From the IMG/VR virus record IMGVR_UViG_3300020470_000017, positions 1 to 49,848 of that record: 49,848 bases of DNA; one strand, written 5' to 3'. The notes beneath the pieces are model-generated. The model did no database searches, had not been told where the DNA came from, and saw nothing but the letters and a program-made list of their open reading frames with translations. Positions 24,799 through 31,965 of the stretch are shown here, one piece after another. This DNA is from a virus. Numbering within the stretch: position 1 is the stretch's first letter; every line of letters starts with the position of its first letter. A program made the position numbers and the translations under genes.

Positions 24799-24852
24799 CT
24801 ATGCCGGACCACCTCTCCAGGTTTCCCCAAACCTTTGTACAACAACCGGCAT
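24799..24852 (-). CDS. 17-codon motif-led mini-gene
   Basis: A perfect 10-mer opens MPVVVQRFGETWRGGPA and then a stop. Like the frame at 4233-4289 it shows the motif leading very short frames, possibly leaders or decayed gene heads. Confidence 0.45.
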   Translation of the reverse strand: MPVVVQRFGETWRGGPA

Positions 24853-24860
24853 GTTCAGTG

Positions 24861-25112
24861 CTACTGAGTAATCCCAGCGTTCCTGTAAGAATCTTGGAAC
24901 TTGTGATAGAAGTCGTGCCTTGCCAGACATCCGCCGATGAAAACTCTTGGGCCGATGAAGTGTGCTTCGCACACTGGGCAATAGGTCTCGTCTATCCAAT
25001 CCGTGATTGTTCCTTCTTCGGTGTGTATGATTACCTTCACACCGAGAAGATCAGTCGTGTATGCCTCAATGGGTTCTCCCGTTTCAGCATTCACTACATT
25101 CTTCAAACTCAT
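24861..25112 (-). CDS. 83-aa zinc-knuckle protein
   Basis: Begins MSLKNVVNAETGEPIEAYTT. C-P-V-C-E-A-H-F (about residues 45-52) and a later C-L-A-R-H could form one zinc site. Motif-led. Confidence 0.65.
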   Translation of the reverse strand: MSLKNVVNAETGEPIEAYTTDLLGVKVIIHTEEGTITDWIDETYCPVCEAHFIGPRVFIGGCLARHDFYHKFQDSYRNAGITQ

Positions 25113-25120
25113 GTTCAGTG

Positions 25121-25591
25121 TTAGTTGAATCCCGCTTGTGAAGTTTTCGTCAATCCCGAGAAAGGCCCTATTCTCCTCGCTAGGAGTTCCTGGCGAAGCG
25201 TGCCTATCTTGGTCGGGTGCTTGTAGGGAGCAGTTCCTTTTGCTTGCAGTTCGTACTCCCCTGTATCTTCGTTGTAAACGGCGCAGAAATGCTCGAGACC
25301 TTCGTTCTCAATCGCATCTCTTGCACCGTTGTTTGCTCCCTTTACTCCACATTGGTAAAGAATAACGATGCCATCTTCCAACAATTCGGGTTCCTCTCTG
25401 AATATCTTCCAGAGTCTTTTCCCCGTCTCTTGATAGTAAGAATCATCATTTTCCCAATCCAACTTTTCCTTAGAGGCCGGATTTGAGAACTTTGTCGCTT
25501 CTGGATATATCCAGTGCGTCACATGTCCTTTTCCATCCGTCCTTTTCCACTCATGGTGTCCTCTTGCGAGGATTCCTAAATGTAGTGTCAT
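25121..25591 (-). CDS. 156-aa protein of unknown function
   Basis: Begins MTLHLGILARGHHEWKRTDGK. A mixed alpha/beta protein with a Gly-rich centre (C-G-V-K-G-A-N-N-G-A-R). No family recognised. Motif-led. Confidence 0.68.
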   Translation of the reverse strand: MTLHLGILARGHHEWKRTDGKGHVTHWIYPEATKFSNPASKEKLDWENDDSYYQETGKRLWKIFREEPELLEDGIVILYQCGVKGANNGARDAIENEGLEHFCAVYNEDTGEYELQAKGTAPYKHPTKIGTLRQELLARRIGPFSGLTKTSQAGFN

Positions 25592-25600
25592 GTTCAGTGT

Positions 25601-25843
25601 TCATTCATCGAAGGGTGCAACGAACTCGTTGTATATGCACTCAAATAATTCGCGTCCTTTCGGCGTATATCCGGTAACATCGTAATCGTTTTCCCCTTCA
25701 CATTCTTCGTGGTATCTATCCGCGTCTTCCAAAAATCGACTGTCATAGATGTCAGTCCTCTCGATTAGACCTAGGTCTACCATCTTGTCCATAATAGCGT
25801 CGCCTGCATCGCAGGCATTTGCTATTGCTGTTTCGTCTGCCAT
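25601..25843 (-). CDS. 80-aa acidic protein
   Basis: Begins MADETAIANACDAGDAIMDKM; acidic, with a helix-turn-helix-like arrangement and a C-terminal G-Y-T-P-K-G-R-E-L-F segment reminiscent of small wHTH proteins. The 95-bp gap upstream carries GATATACG and CACCTGGGGGG. Confidence 0.62.
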   Translation of the reverse strand: MADETAIANACDAGDAIMDKMVDLGLIERTDIYDSRFLEDADRYHEECEGENDYDVTGYTPKGRELFECIYNEFVAPFDE

Positions 25844-25938
25844 GTTCAGTTGGGTCACTAGGGGAAGTCATTGGCGCTGTGCCTCACCCCCCAGGTGACT
25901 TGCGTATATCTGATTGTTTGATGAAGATAGTAGATCGC

Positions 25939-27258
25939 TTAGACCTTCATTGCTCGACGCTCATGCTCAGAGGGAAATCTTCTCTTCCTCTGTACCATGT
26001 GTGCTGTCTCCTCGAGTTTCTTCCCTTCTGCCTCCACTCTAGCGGCGGCATCGCGTAGGGCCTGTGAAGCGGTCAATGCGTCCTCAGCCAATTTCATCTG
26101 TCTCTCCTTGTGTTCTGGAGTTCCGACGATGTAGCTTAGTGCCAAACGAACTTCGCCGTCAGAGTCATGTGCCCTGTTCATCTCGAAGTCTTTCTTCCTC
26201 AAAAGAGGAGTAGACACAAGTGCCGTCCGTGTTCCACACTTAGAGGTCAATTGCCTATAGCCTATCATTACCTGGTGCTTTTCGCCCCAGGCCTCGGCTT
26301 CGATTGGTACGGGCAAAGGCTCGCTCATATCGGGAGCCTTTGGAATCCTCGTAGTCGTTGGCTTCTTCTTCTTCTTCTTAGTCAAGTGATTGTTGTGCGT
26401 CTTGCTCAAGGCTTTCAGTTCCTCAACTGTGAGGTCCTTGTCGCTGTTCTTGATAGCGTTGCACATGTTGCACACCCTCTTGCCTTGCTGCTGCCAATTC
26501 CTGAATCTCAGGTGGCACGCGCCCCTTGTCAGGACTGCTTGCTTGTGAGCCTCCAGTGTCTCGGTTGCTTGGCGGTTCCAGCGGATGGTCCTCTCCCTCA
26601 AGAACTTCAACCGATTCTCGGCTGCTACCCTCTCCTTCTCGGCTGCTATTCTCTCCATCTCAATCCTACCAATCAATTCGACTGAGTAGTATCTAATTGC
26701 TTCCATGGAGAAGTTGCAGTTCCATTCCTGTTCGGGTTCTGGTTCCGGTTCTGGTTCGGGTTCCACTTTCACATGTGGGTGTATGAACTTGACATTCATC
26801 GTGTGAGTTCGCTTGTGTCGCAAGTCCGGGGTTCCGTCGGCCTTTAGTGGCCTTGCGTCGGCATCCCAGATTATCCTTGCTTTTGCTAACCTGGCTGTGA
26901 CGGCGTTTGCTAAGCCGTAAATATCATTCAATTCAATCCTAGGATGAGGGGTTGCCCTCTTCCTGAATGCTCGGATTACACATCGAACCTTCGATTTGAG
27001 TTGCTCCGCTGATGGGAGTTCCTTCTCAATCTTGGCTGCTTGTGCATCTTTGTCCTTTTCTCTGAGTGATATTGCCTGATCAACTTTGTCGAGCATACCC
27101 AGTAGGTATGCATTACAAGCGTTCTTAATCTGATTACTGAGTATCAACCTTTTCTCTGCGATAGAGCCCGGTTTAATTTCCCGGGTTTTCTTCCCTACTA
27201 AGGGAAGGTCGGCGATCATCTGTATCATCATCAAAATTGCATTTCTAAAATCGTGCAT
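25939..27258 (-). CDS. 439-aa coiled-coil protein with Glu-Pro repeat
   Basis: A helical N-terminal domain, an E-P-E-P repeat (about residues 167-177), a long coiled coil (R-I-E-M-E-R-I-A-A-E-K-E-R-V), a C-N-M-C pair near 270, a poly-Lys patch and an Arg-rich C-terminus. It looks like a DNA-associated structural or replication-accessory protein. The motif ATG is at 27258; the frame is open to 27351, so a longer form starting just after the upstream stop is possible. Confidence 0.72.
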   Translation of the reverse strand: MHDFRNAILMMIQMIADLPLVGKKTREIKPGSIAEKRLILSNQIKNACNAYLLGMLDKVDQAISLREKDKDAQAAKIEKELPSAEQLKSKVRCVIRAFRKRATPHPRIELNDIYGLANAVTARLAKARIIWDADARPLKADGTPDLRHKRTHTMNVKFIHPHVKVEPEPEPEPEPEQEWNCNFSMEAIRYYSVELIGRIEMERIAAEKERVAAENRLKFLRERTIRWNRQATETLEAHKQAVLTRGACHLRFRNWQQQGKRVCNMCNAIKNSDKDLTVEELKALSKTHNNHLTKKKKKKPTTTRIPKAPDMSEPLPVPIEAEAWGEKHQVMIGYRQLTSKCGTRTALVSTPLLRKKDFEMNRAHDSDGEVRLALSYIVGTPEHKERQMKLAEDALTASQALRDAAARVEAEGKKLEETAHMVQRKRRFPSEHERRAMKV

Positions 27259-27355
27259 GTTCAGTAACAGGTTGGCGTGAGTCATTGGCCCCCATGCCTC
27301 GTCAGCGCCTTCCTGTTCAATGGGGATTACGGTCCCCTTCCTATATTGCATCCAA

Positions 27356-29191
27356 TCACTGTGAACGATGTCTCTGGTGGCCGAACTTCTCTCTGTTCGA
27401 GATAGCCTCTGCCGTTAGATCCTCAACATACATTCCAATGCATGGCTCACCTGCGAAGGTAGTCATCTCCAGTTGTAGGCAACCGTGGTTGTGTCCGTAC
27501 TTACCAGCGAAGTTGAGCTTACCATTCCCCTTCGTCTTGCGACTCTTTGAGTTGGTCTTTGCCCATGCTGGCAGGTTAGTATCGTCCGTCACACCAGATG
27601 ATGTACCGCGTACTCCGTACACCCATGCCCATGGCTTGGATAGGGAGTGTTCCCGTAGTGTCTGCAGGTTCTCGATGAAGGATGTCTCGTCCGCTGAGAG
27701 CGTTCTGCCCTGCTTTTGGAACTGTAGCATCCTGACTATGTTCGGCATAATGCCCGAACCAGCCTCGACCTGCCTCTCCTCAGAGGCAATCATGTTCATC
27801 ATTGATGCAGAATCACCCTGCATTGCGCATAGATCGACCCAGACTTTGATAATCTCCAGTTTCTTTAGGTCTCTAACATTGTCAGGAGTCAGGGTGACTA
27901 GGGCTGATGGGCCTCTCGGCCTCCTTCCCTTCTTGCCGCCCTTGAACCATTCTCGCTCAAGCTTCTTGGCTTTTCTCCTTTCAGTGCTTCGCGCAACATC
28001 TGTTGGGCTCTCCGGTATGAATGCCTTCCACTCTACTTTGTGGTCGAAGGGGCTTTGTCCAACAATGCCAGCAATCTGCTTTCTGCAATAGTTGAAGTCA
28101 AGTTCCTCGAGCAGCATTATTGCGGCGGTTCCCTTGTTGCGGGGTAGTCCGTGCTTCGAGTAAGGAACAAACTTTGTCTCCTTCCCCTTGAATCCGTTCA
28201 CCTGCCTGGCTACCGTATCGAACGGTGTTGCCAAAGGCAAGAGATTGAATCCGGAAAGGACCCATGCCCTAAACTCGCAAACATCTGCGAACCATCTGTG
28301 TGTGTTTTTCTGATAGTAACCGAAAGTTTGGTTCAAGAACGCCTGGGCTGGAGGGTTAGCGGTGAGGTATTTCCTCTCCTCTCCCCTTGGAACTCTCTTG
28401 GTGTTCCACTCCAGCTTGAACATCCCCGATGGGGGGAGTCTAGCGTCATCAACCGACTTCGGTGCCACTGTGAAGTCATACAGGATGAAACTGTCGAATG
28501 TGAGACCTTCGGTGATAGCCCCGATGGTGAATCCCTCGGGTGCTCTTTCTTGGATCTCATCCACTAGGCGGTCTACGAGTTGAGCCGTGAACAGCCCGTC
28601 GTCGTTTCGCGTCTTCCCAGTGTCTTCGTCAATCATGTTGTCTGCCATGCGGTTCAAAATACCTGGATCGCCGGAAATATCGATTCCAGCGAATGCTGCA
28701 GCCATTGACATCCCCGCTGTTGTAGTGCCTTCCTTCTTCGCATCCGTTGCGTGAACAACTGCGTGCGAGAAGCTAACACTGCGGATTATCTTTCCTGTGT
28801 CATCAGCATAGTCTGGTTCTGCTCGGGCAATAGCCTCCATAACTGGACCAATCGCCTTCGACCACACTTTACTGTGTCCGATGGTGATTTTTGCATTTAC
28901 TCCGTAGAGGTTTGCTGTCCCTGGTTCTCTATGTGCTCCGAAGTTTACGAAATGCTGTACGCAATCCGCGAACCCTTTGCTGCTTCTGTTCTTCGTTTCT
29001 TCAGTGTGCCATGACATTAGTGCTGTGTCGATGTTGGATCTAAGCTGTCCCTTAGTGCCCGTTAGGGGCAAAGGTTCCGCTAGTACACCTGAGTCGTTCA
29101 AGACTCGGATGTCTGCCTTCATCTCTTTCACTGTCATGTCTGTCTCCTTTAGGGCACCTCCTTCGAGGTACCTCTCTGCAATGTGTTGCAT
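27356..29191 (-). CDS. 611-aa protein with SAP-like N-terminus, unknown function
   Basis: The longest product of the left array. Residues about 20-58 (T-V-K-E-M-K-A-D-I-R ... T-G-T-K-G-Q-L-R) resemble a SAP DNA-binding motif. A basic patch (K-K-G-R-R-P-R-G) lies near 455. No polymerase, helicase or nuclease motif is evident. Its place next to the non-coding hub and the strand switch makes an origin-binding or initiator role attractive but unproven. Motif-led. Confidence 0.7.
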   Translation of the reverse strand: MQHIAERYLEGGALKETDMTVKEMKADIRVLNDSGVLAEPLPLTGTKGQLRSNIDTALMSWHTEETKNRSSKGFADCVQHFVNFGAHREPGTANLYGVNAKITIGHSKVWSKAIGPVMEAIARAEPDYADDTGKIIRSVSFSHAVVHATDAKKEGTTTAGMSMAAAFAGIDISGDPGILNRMADNMIDEDTGKTRNDDGLFTAQLVDRLVDEIQERAPEGFTIGAITEGLTFDSFILYDFTVAPKSVDDARLPPSGMFKLEWNTKRVPRGEERKYLTANPPAQAFLNQTFGYYQKNTHRWFADVCEFRAWVLSGFNLLPLATPFDTVARQVNGFKGKETKFVPYSKHGLPRNKGTAAIMLLEELDFNYCRKQIAGIVGQSPFDHKVEWKAFIPESPTDVARSTERRKAKKLEREWFKGGKKGRRPRGPSALVTLTPDNVRDLKKLEIIKVWVDLCAMQGDSASMMNMIASEERQVEAGSGIMPNIVRMLQFQKQGRTLSADETSFIENLQTLREHSLSKPWAWVYGVRGTSSGVTDDTNLPAWAKTNSKSRKTKGNGKLNFAGKYGHNHGCLQLEMTTFAGEPCIGMYVEDLTAEAISNREKFGHQRHRSQ

Positions 29192-29226
29192 GTTCAGTTG
29201 GACTTTAGTCGTCCGAGACTGTTGTA

Positions 29227-29388
29227 TTAATCATCCAGGTTTAGTGGATTACCAATGTTGGCTTTGTTCCAATATACTGATTCAACAAGAAGCAGCATGT
29301 CAAAGAAACCCTTCGTCTCTTCCGGGTAGAAGAGGCGAAAAAGGGTCCTTATTTCCCTTCTGGATAATTTTCGTTTTGAAAAAATCAT
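29227..29388 (-). CDS. 53-aa basic small protein
   Basis: MIFSKRKLSRREIRTLFRLF at the head, acidic tail ending L-N-L-D-D. The start ATG belongs to the T-variant ACTTAACATG (29386-29395). It is the outermost leftward gene, directly beside the duplicated RNA element. Confidence 0.6.
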   Translation of the reverse strand: MIFSKRKLSRREIRTLFRLFYPEETKGFFDMLLLVESVYWNKANIGNPLNLDD

Positions 29389-29410
29389 GTTAAGTTGTCA
29401 TTATTATGTT

Positions 29411-29489
29411 GGAAACCAGGGGAGGGTCGTAAAGCCTGAACTTGCTATACGACGGGGCCTGACCAACCCCAAGCGAGTCCCTGGTCTCC
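29411..29489. ncRNA. Structured RNA element, copy 1
   Basis: GGAAACCAGGG (29411-29421) pairs with CCCTGGTCTCC (29479-29489). Inside are a GTCGTA/TACGAC stem and a GGGG/CCCC stem. Copy 2 keeps all three stems while the last loop differs, which points to selection on RNA structure. It sits between two ACTTAACAT elements. Strand of transcription is unclear. I do not recognise the family. Confidence 0.65.
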
Positions 29490-29538
29490 GTACGGCTATG
29501 ACGGACCGAAAGCGGGGAGAAAAATTTGAAAATACATG

Positions 29539-29577
29539 AAAAAACAAAAAAAACCCGCATCTCTCGCTGATAAGTAT
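29539..29577 (-). terminator. T-rich tract after a short repeated segment (minus strand)
   Basis: Reading leftward, ACTTAACATA is followed by CTTATCAGCGAGAGATGCGG and then a run of T broken by one G. Archaeal termination uses T-runs, so a very short transcript starting at the motif and ending here is possible. The CTTATCAGCG segment repeats at 29716-29735. Confidence 0.4.
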
Positions 29578-29599
29578 GTTAAGTTGTCATTATTATGTT

Positions 29600-29680
29600 G
29601 GAAACCAGGGGAGGGTCGTAAAGCCTGAACTTGCTATACGACGAGGGGACTAATCAACCCCTAGCGAGTCCCTGGTCTCC
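29600..29680. ncRNA. Structured RNA element, copy 2
   Basis: Offset 189 bp from copy 1. The outer stem is 29600-29610 with 29670-29680; GTCGTA/TACGAC and GGGG/CCCC stems are kept, although the loop between the G and C runs changed (CCTGACCAA to ACTAATCAA). Flanks diverge quickly beyond the element. Confidence 0.65.
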
Positions 29681-29739
29681 GTGCGGGGAAGAAATAACTA
29701 TGGCGATGAAACCCCCGCATCTCTCGCTGATAAGTATGG

Positions 29740-30574
29740 TTAGTTGTCCCTTGAGTAGAGGGATGAATTACGAGCCTCTCGACTGCCGTTCCGATTCAAA
29801 CATTGAGATCCAATCGTTTTCTGCTTTGGAAATGTGTGCGCACACGCTTCCTTGCATAATTCGCAATTGGAACTCTGAGACACGCGCGTTTCATGGATTT
29901 CTCCAACTACGCCACTCCGCTTCTCTGTTTTCCTCTTCCTGTCACTCAACCGCGACCTCTCAGCCATCGGTTGTCTTGAGTTGTAGTGTTGCTACACTCG
30001 CAATCCCAGCGATAACCGAGACTTCAAACATCCGAAGGGATGGAAGTCTCTTTCTCGCTTCAAAGTGGCCTTTCGGCCTGATGATTGAAGGCATTGTTAC
30101 CATTTACTCGTAAAGAGTTGTGGCTTGGTATAATTTAACCATTTTACCATCCTGGACCTTCAATCGAAAAAATGCCCTGTCTCGGGCCTGACGAGGTTTC
30201 GCTCGCTCCGTTTACCCTCTCGGGCCTCGGTGTAGTTTAGTTGGGTCTCTCGACCCGATGCATACACACTACGAACGCTTGCTCGTAGTCTCTCTCAATT
30301 GCGAGAGTCACACAGTCCTTGCGTTGTGTGGGTGCATGGTAAGTATGGTGAGTAGTTACTTCACAACCGAGCACTTGGCTTTCCCGTAGGAGTGCGGTAA
30401 GGCAAGTAACAAATAGCCTATTTTCCACTGAGCGTCAGGACTTTGTTCTCCCGCTGCTGAACTCAAAATTGTTCGCAGTAGCCGGGGCCTGCTTGCTCGC
30501 TGGGAGCTGAGGTCGTGCGCTCCTGTCACGGCCACCTTTGACAGTGGTCTTGTGCTTTCCACTGGAGTTATGTG
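29740..30574. other. Non-coding stretch with hairpin cluster
   Basis: I see no convincing gene here. An AT-rich patch lies at about 30126-30150. Four adjacent hairpins occupy 30243-30331: GGGTC/GACCC, CTACGA/TCGTAG, CTCTC/GAGAG and CACACA/TGTGTG. CTCGGGCCT occurs twice nearby (30181 and 30219). It may be part of an origin or an untranslated RNA. Confidence 0.5.
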
Positions 30575-30634
30575 AATCAAATCAAATCGAATCAAATCAA
30601 ATCGAATCAAATCAAATCGAATCAAATCAAATCA
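30575..30634. repeat. 15-bp iteron array AATCAAATCAAATCG
   Basis: Four near-perfect tandem copies of AATCAAATCAAATCG, itself built from AATC/AAATC subunits. It sits between the tRNA gene and the hairpin cluster, close to where gene direction switches, which fits an origin-binding iteron. No spacers, so not a CRISPR array. Confidence 0.85.
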
Positions 30635-30646
30635 CTGAAATAACTC

Positions 30647-30656
30647 CATGTTAAGT
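30647..30656 (-). promoter_or_regulatory. ACTTAACATG directly after the tRNA 3' end
   Basis: The CCA of the tRNA runs into CTTAACATG, so the motif and the tRNA end share bases. No gene follows; the frame closes after four codons. A second copy without ATG (ACTTAACATA, about 30773-30782) precedes the tRNA. Confidence 0.6.
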
Positions 30657-30732
30657 GGCGGGTCATGCAGGGTTCGAACCTGCGGCCTTCCGGTTAAGAG
30701 CCGGACGCTCTACCTGACTAAGCTAATGACCC
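30656..30732 (-). tRNA. tRNA-Lys (anticodon CTT), CCA encoded
   Basis: A full cloverleaf: 7-bp acceptor GGGTCAT/ATGACCC, D arm with TAGTCAGGTAGA, anticodon stem CCGG/CCGG with loop CTCTTAA (CTT), and T arm GCAGGTTCGAACCCTGC. Discriminator G followed by encoded CCA. No intron. Serves AAG codons. It lies downstream of the RNase P RNA candidate on the same strand, so both may be transcribed together and the tRNA matured by that RNA. Confidence 0.97.
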
Positions 30733-30801
30733 GTTAAAGCCCCGTAAGAGGCTTTGTCGTTTTTATGTTGAGTTATGTTAAGTGGGGCTAAAGCCCCTCT
30801 T

Positions 30802-31097
30802 AATCACACACATTTGGTCAGCACCGTGGATGAACTTCCTCGGATGCACACAGCCCTAATGGGTTTCCAAGTGTGCATCCGCGCAACTGCCCGACCCTCG
30901 CCCGAGGCGTTAGGGTCGTTCATAGCCCACCTTCTGTTCACTCCTTAGAGTGAGTTGCATATCTACCGAGAGATCGTGGTCCACCGGATGTCCTGGTAAT
31001 CGACTCGAAGCCACCTGATGGTGGTCCTCAAGACGCAGGGCCGGTTTCCCTTCGCTGTTTCCGTTCTTTCTCTCCTTACCGCTGCTGGTGTGTGATT
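30802..31097 (-). ncRNA. rnpB-like: RNase P RNA candidate with circularly permuted order
   Basis: On the minus strand GGTAGATATGCAACTC (30952-30967, like CR-IV) is followed by GAACAGAAGGTGGGCTATG (30921-30939, like CR-V ACAGAAxxxGGCUUA). Then come a closed P2/P1-like hairpin (CGACCCT/AGGGTCG, 30892-30918), an 11-bp P3-like hairpin (30841-30881) and CCGAGGAAGTTCATCC (30828-30843), the archaeal CR-I type. CR-I normally lies 5' of CR-V; here it is 3'. A perfect 10-bp helix joins the two ends (31088-31097 with 30802-30811), where P9 would be. CR-I and CR-V can pair as P4 (GUUCAU/AUGAAC, CCAC/GUGG). Confidence 0.6.
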
Positions 31098-31400
31098 TGG
31101 CGAATAGTCCCTTCCTCTGCTCCATGAGGGGAGGGGATGTACGACTTACTGTTTCCAGGCGTTCGGACCTCGGGACAACTATCCCAAGTGCTACCCGAAC
31201 TAGGCTGGTTCGCTTCCAGCCCATTTGTCGCACTACCTTCTACGGGGGCAAGAGGACGCTAGTCCTCGAAGCTTTGCGAATCCCGTAGGTGTTCTGCCGG
31301 TGGAGCTTGCTTCCCTAGATCCACTCGACGCTTTGCCTCGCGTCGCTGTCCAGGGCGCTCCGTGAAGCCCCTCAGGGCAACCGGCTGAGGGCTATTGCCC
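31098..31400. other. Highly structured non-coding block
   Basis: Dense inverted repeats and no plausible gene. Examples on the minus strand: CTACGGG/CCCGTAG enclosing GAGGAC/GTCCTC, GGCTGG/CCAGCC, GTTCGG/CCGAAC, CGACGC/GCGTCG and an outer CCGGT/ACCGG. It may be one or two further structured RNAs, or a 5' extension of the RNase P candidate. I could not match it to SRP RNA. Confidence 0.5.
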
Positions 31401-31406
31401 TCTGGT

Positions 31407-31944
31407 ACATAGGCCATCGGCCCTCTAGATGAGGGACGAAAGCCACTGTATGTTGAGTTTTGAGGGATATTTTCCCTCTTCTACCATATAGGCCATCGGC
31501 TCTCTAGATAGAGAGCAAATGGCATTTTTTGCTTGTTCCAGGGGCGTTAGCCCCCGCTTACACTACATAGGCCATCGGCCCTCTAGATAGAGGACATAAG
31601 TTAGCCATACATAGCGTAATTACTGCTACATAAGCCATCGGACTACATAAAGTAGCCCAAAATCCACCTTTTCTAGGCTTTCTTGGCCCCTACTTCGTGG
31701 AGATCCCAGACACCTGGGCATGCCAGAGCTGATACATCCTACCATAAGTTAGTAATAAGTAGCGTTAATTCTGTCCTATATGCCATCGGACTACATAAAG
31801 TAGCCCATCAACAGCGTTTTCGATTCTTGCTGTAGGCGTTTGTCAGCGATCTGATGCCTGGGTGTGGCTCGAGCTGACTATTCTTGATGTAAGTTAATGC
31901 CATATAGGGACATTACTGCCCTATACGCCATCGGAGTTTATGAC
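31407..31944 (+). repeat. Array of six GCCATCGG elements, five with covarying hairpins
   Basis: GCCATCGG occurs at 31413, 31492, 31571, 31634, 31782 and 31927, each after an ATA-rich hexamer such as TACATA. The first five are followed by a short hairpin whose arms change together: CCCTC/GAGGG, CTCTC/GAGAG, CCTCT/AGAGG, CTAC/GTAG and CTAC/GTAG. Spacings are 79, 79, 63, 148 and 145 bp. The array ends at the TFB gene promoter. It could be repeated small RNAs or operator/leader elements. Confidence 0.75.
31937..31944 (+). promoter_or_regulatory. YWWANGAC-type box (TTTATGAC) for the TFB gene
   Basis: Lies 21 nt before the ATG at 31966, matching the spacing of the other boxes of this class in the right half. 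It overlaps the last GCCATCGG element. Confidence 0.5.
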
Positions 31945-31965
31945 CTCAACCCTTATCCGATTACC

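Noticed and set aside
29740-29967. 75-codon leftward frame with a few Cys
   Set aside because: Ser/Arg-rich, lacks the start motif or a Shine-Dalgarno site, and ends in a repeat flank. Probably chance.
29631-30113. 160-codon rightward open frame in the hub
   Set aside because: It runs through copy 2 of the structured RNA, has Ser/Cys-rich random composition, no start signal and no recognisable domain.
30237-30625. Leftward frames through the iterons and hairpin cluster
   Set aside because: The head would be the iteron translated as Ile-Arg-Phe-Asp-Leu repeats; the hairpins and repeats explain the sequence better.
30575-30634. Possible CRISPR array
   Set aside because: Tandem units abut with no spacers and no cas gene is present.
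31098-31120. GAGGAAGGGAC as CR-I in normal (unpermuted) RNase P order
   Set aside because: It cannot pair with the CR-V strand as P4, whereas the GAGGAAGUUCAUCC downstream can, and that one follows a P3-like hairpin.
31098-31400. SRP RNA
   Set aside because: A GGAAGCA-like string is present but the helix 8 tetraloop context and Alu-domain features could not be placed.
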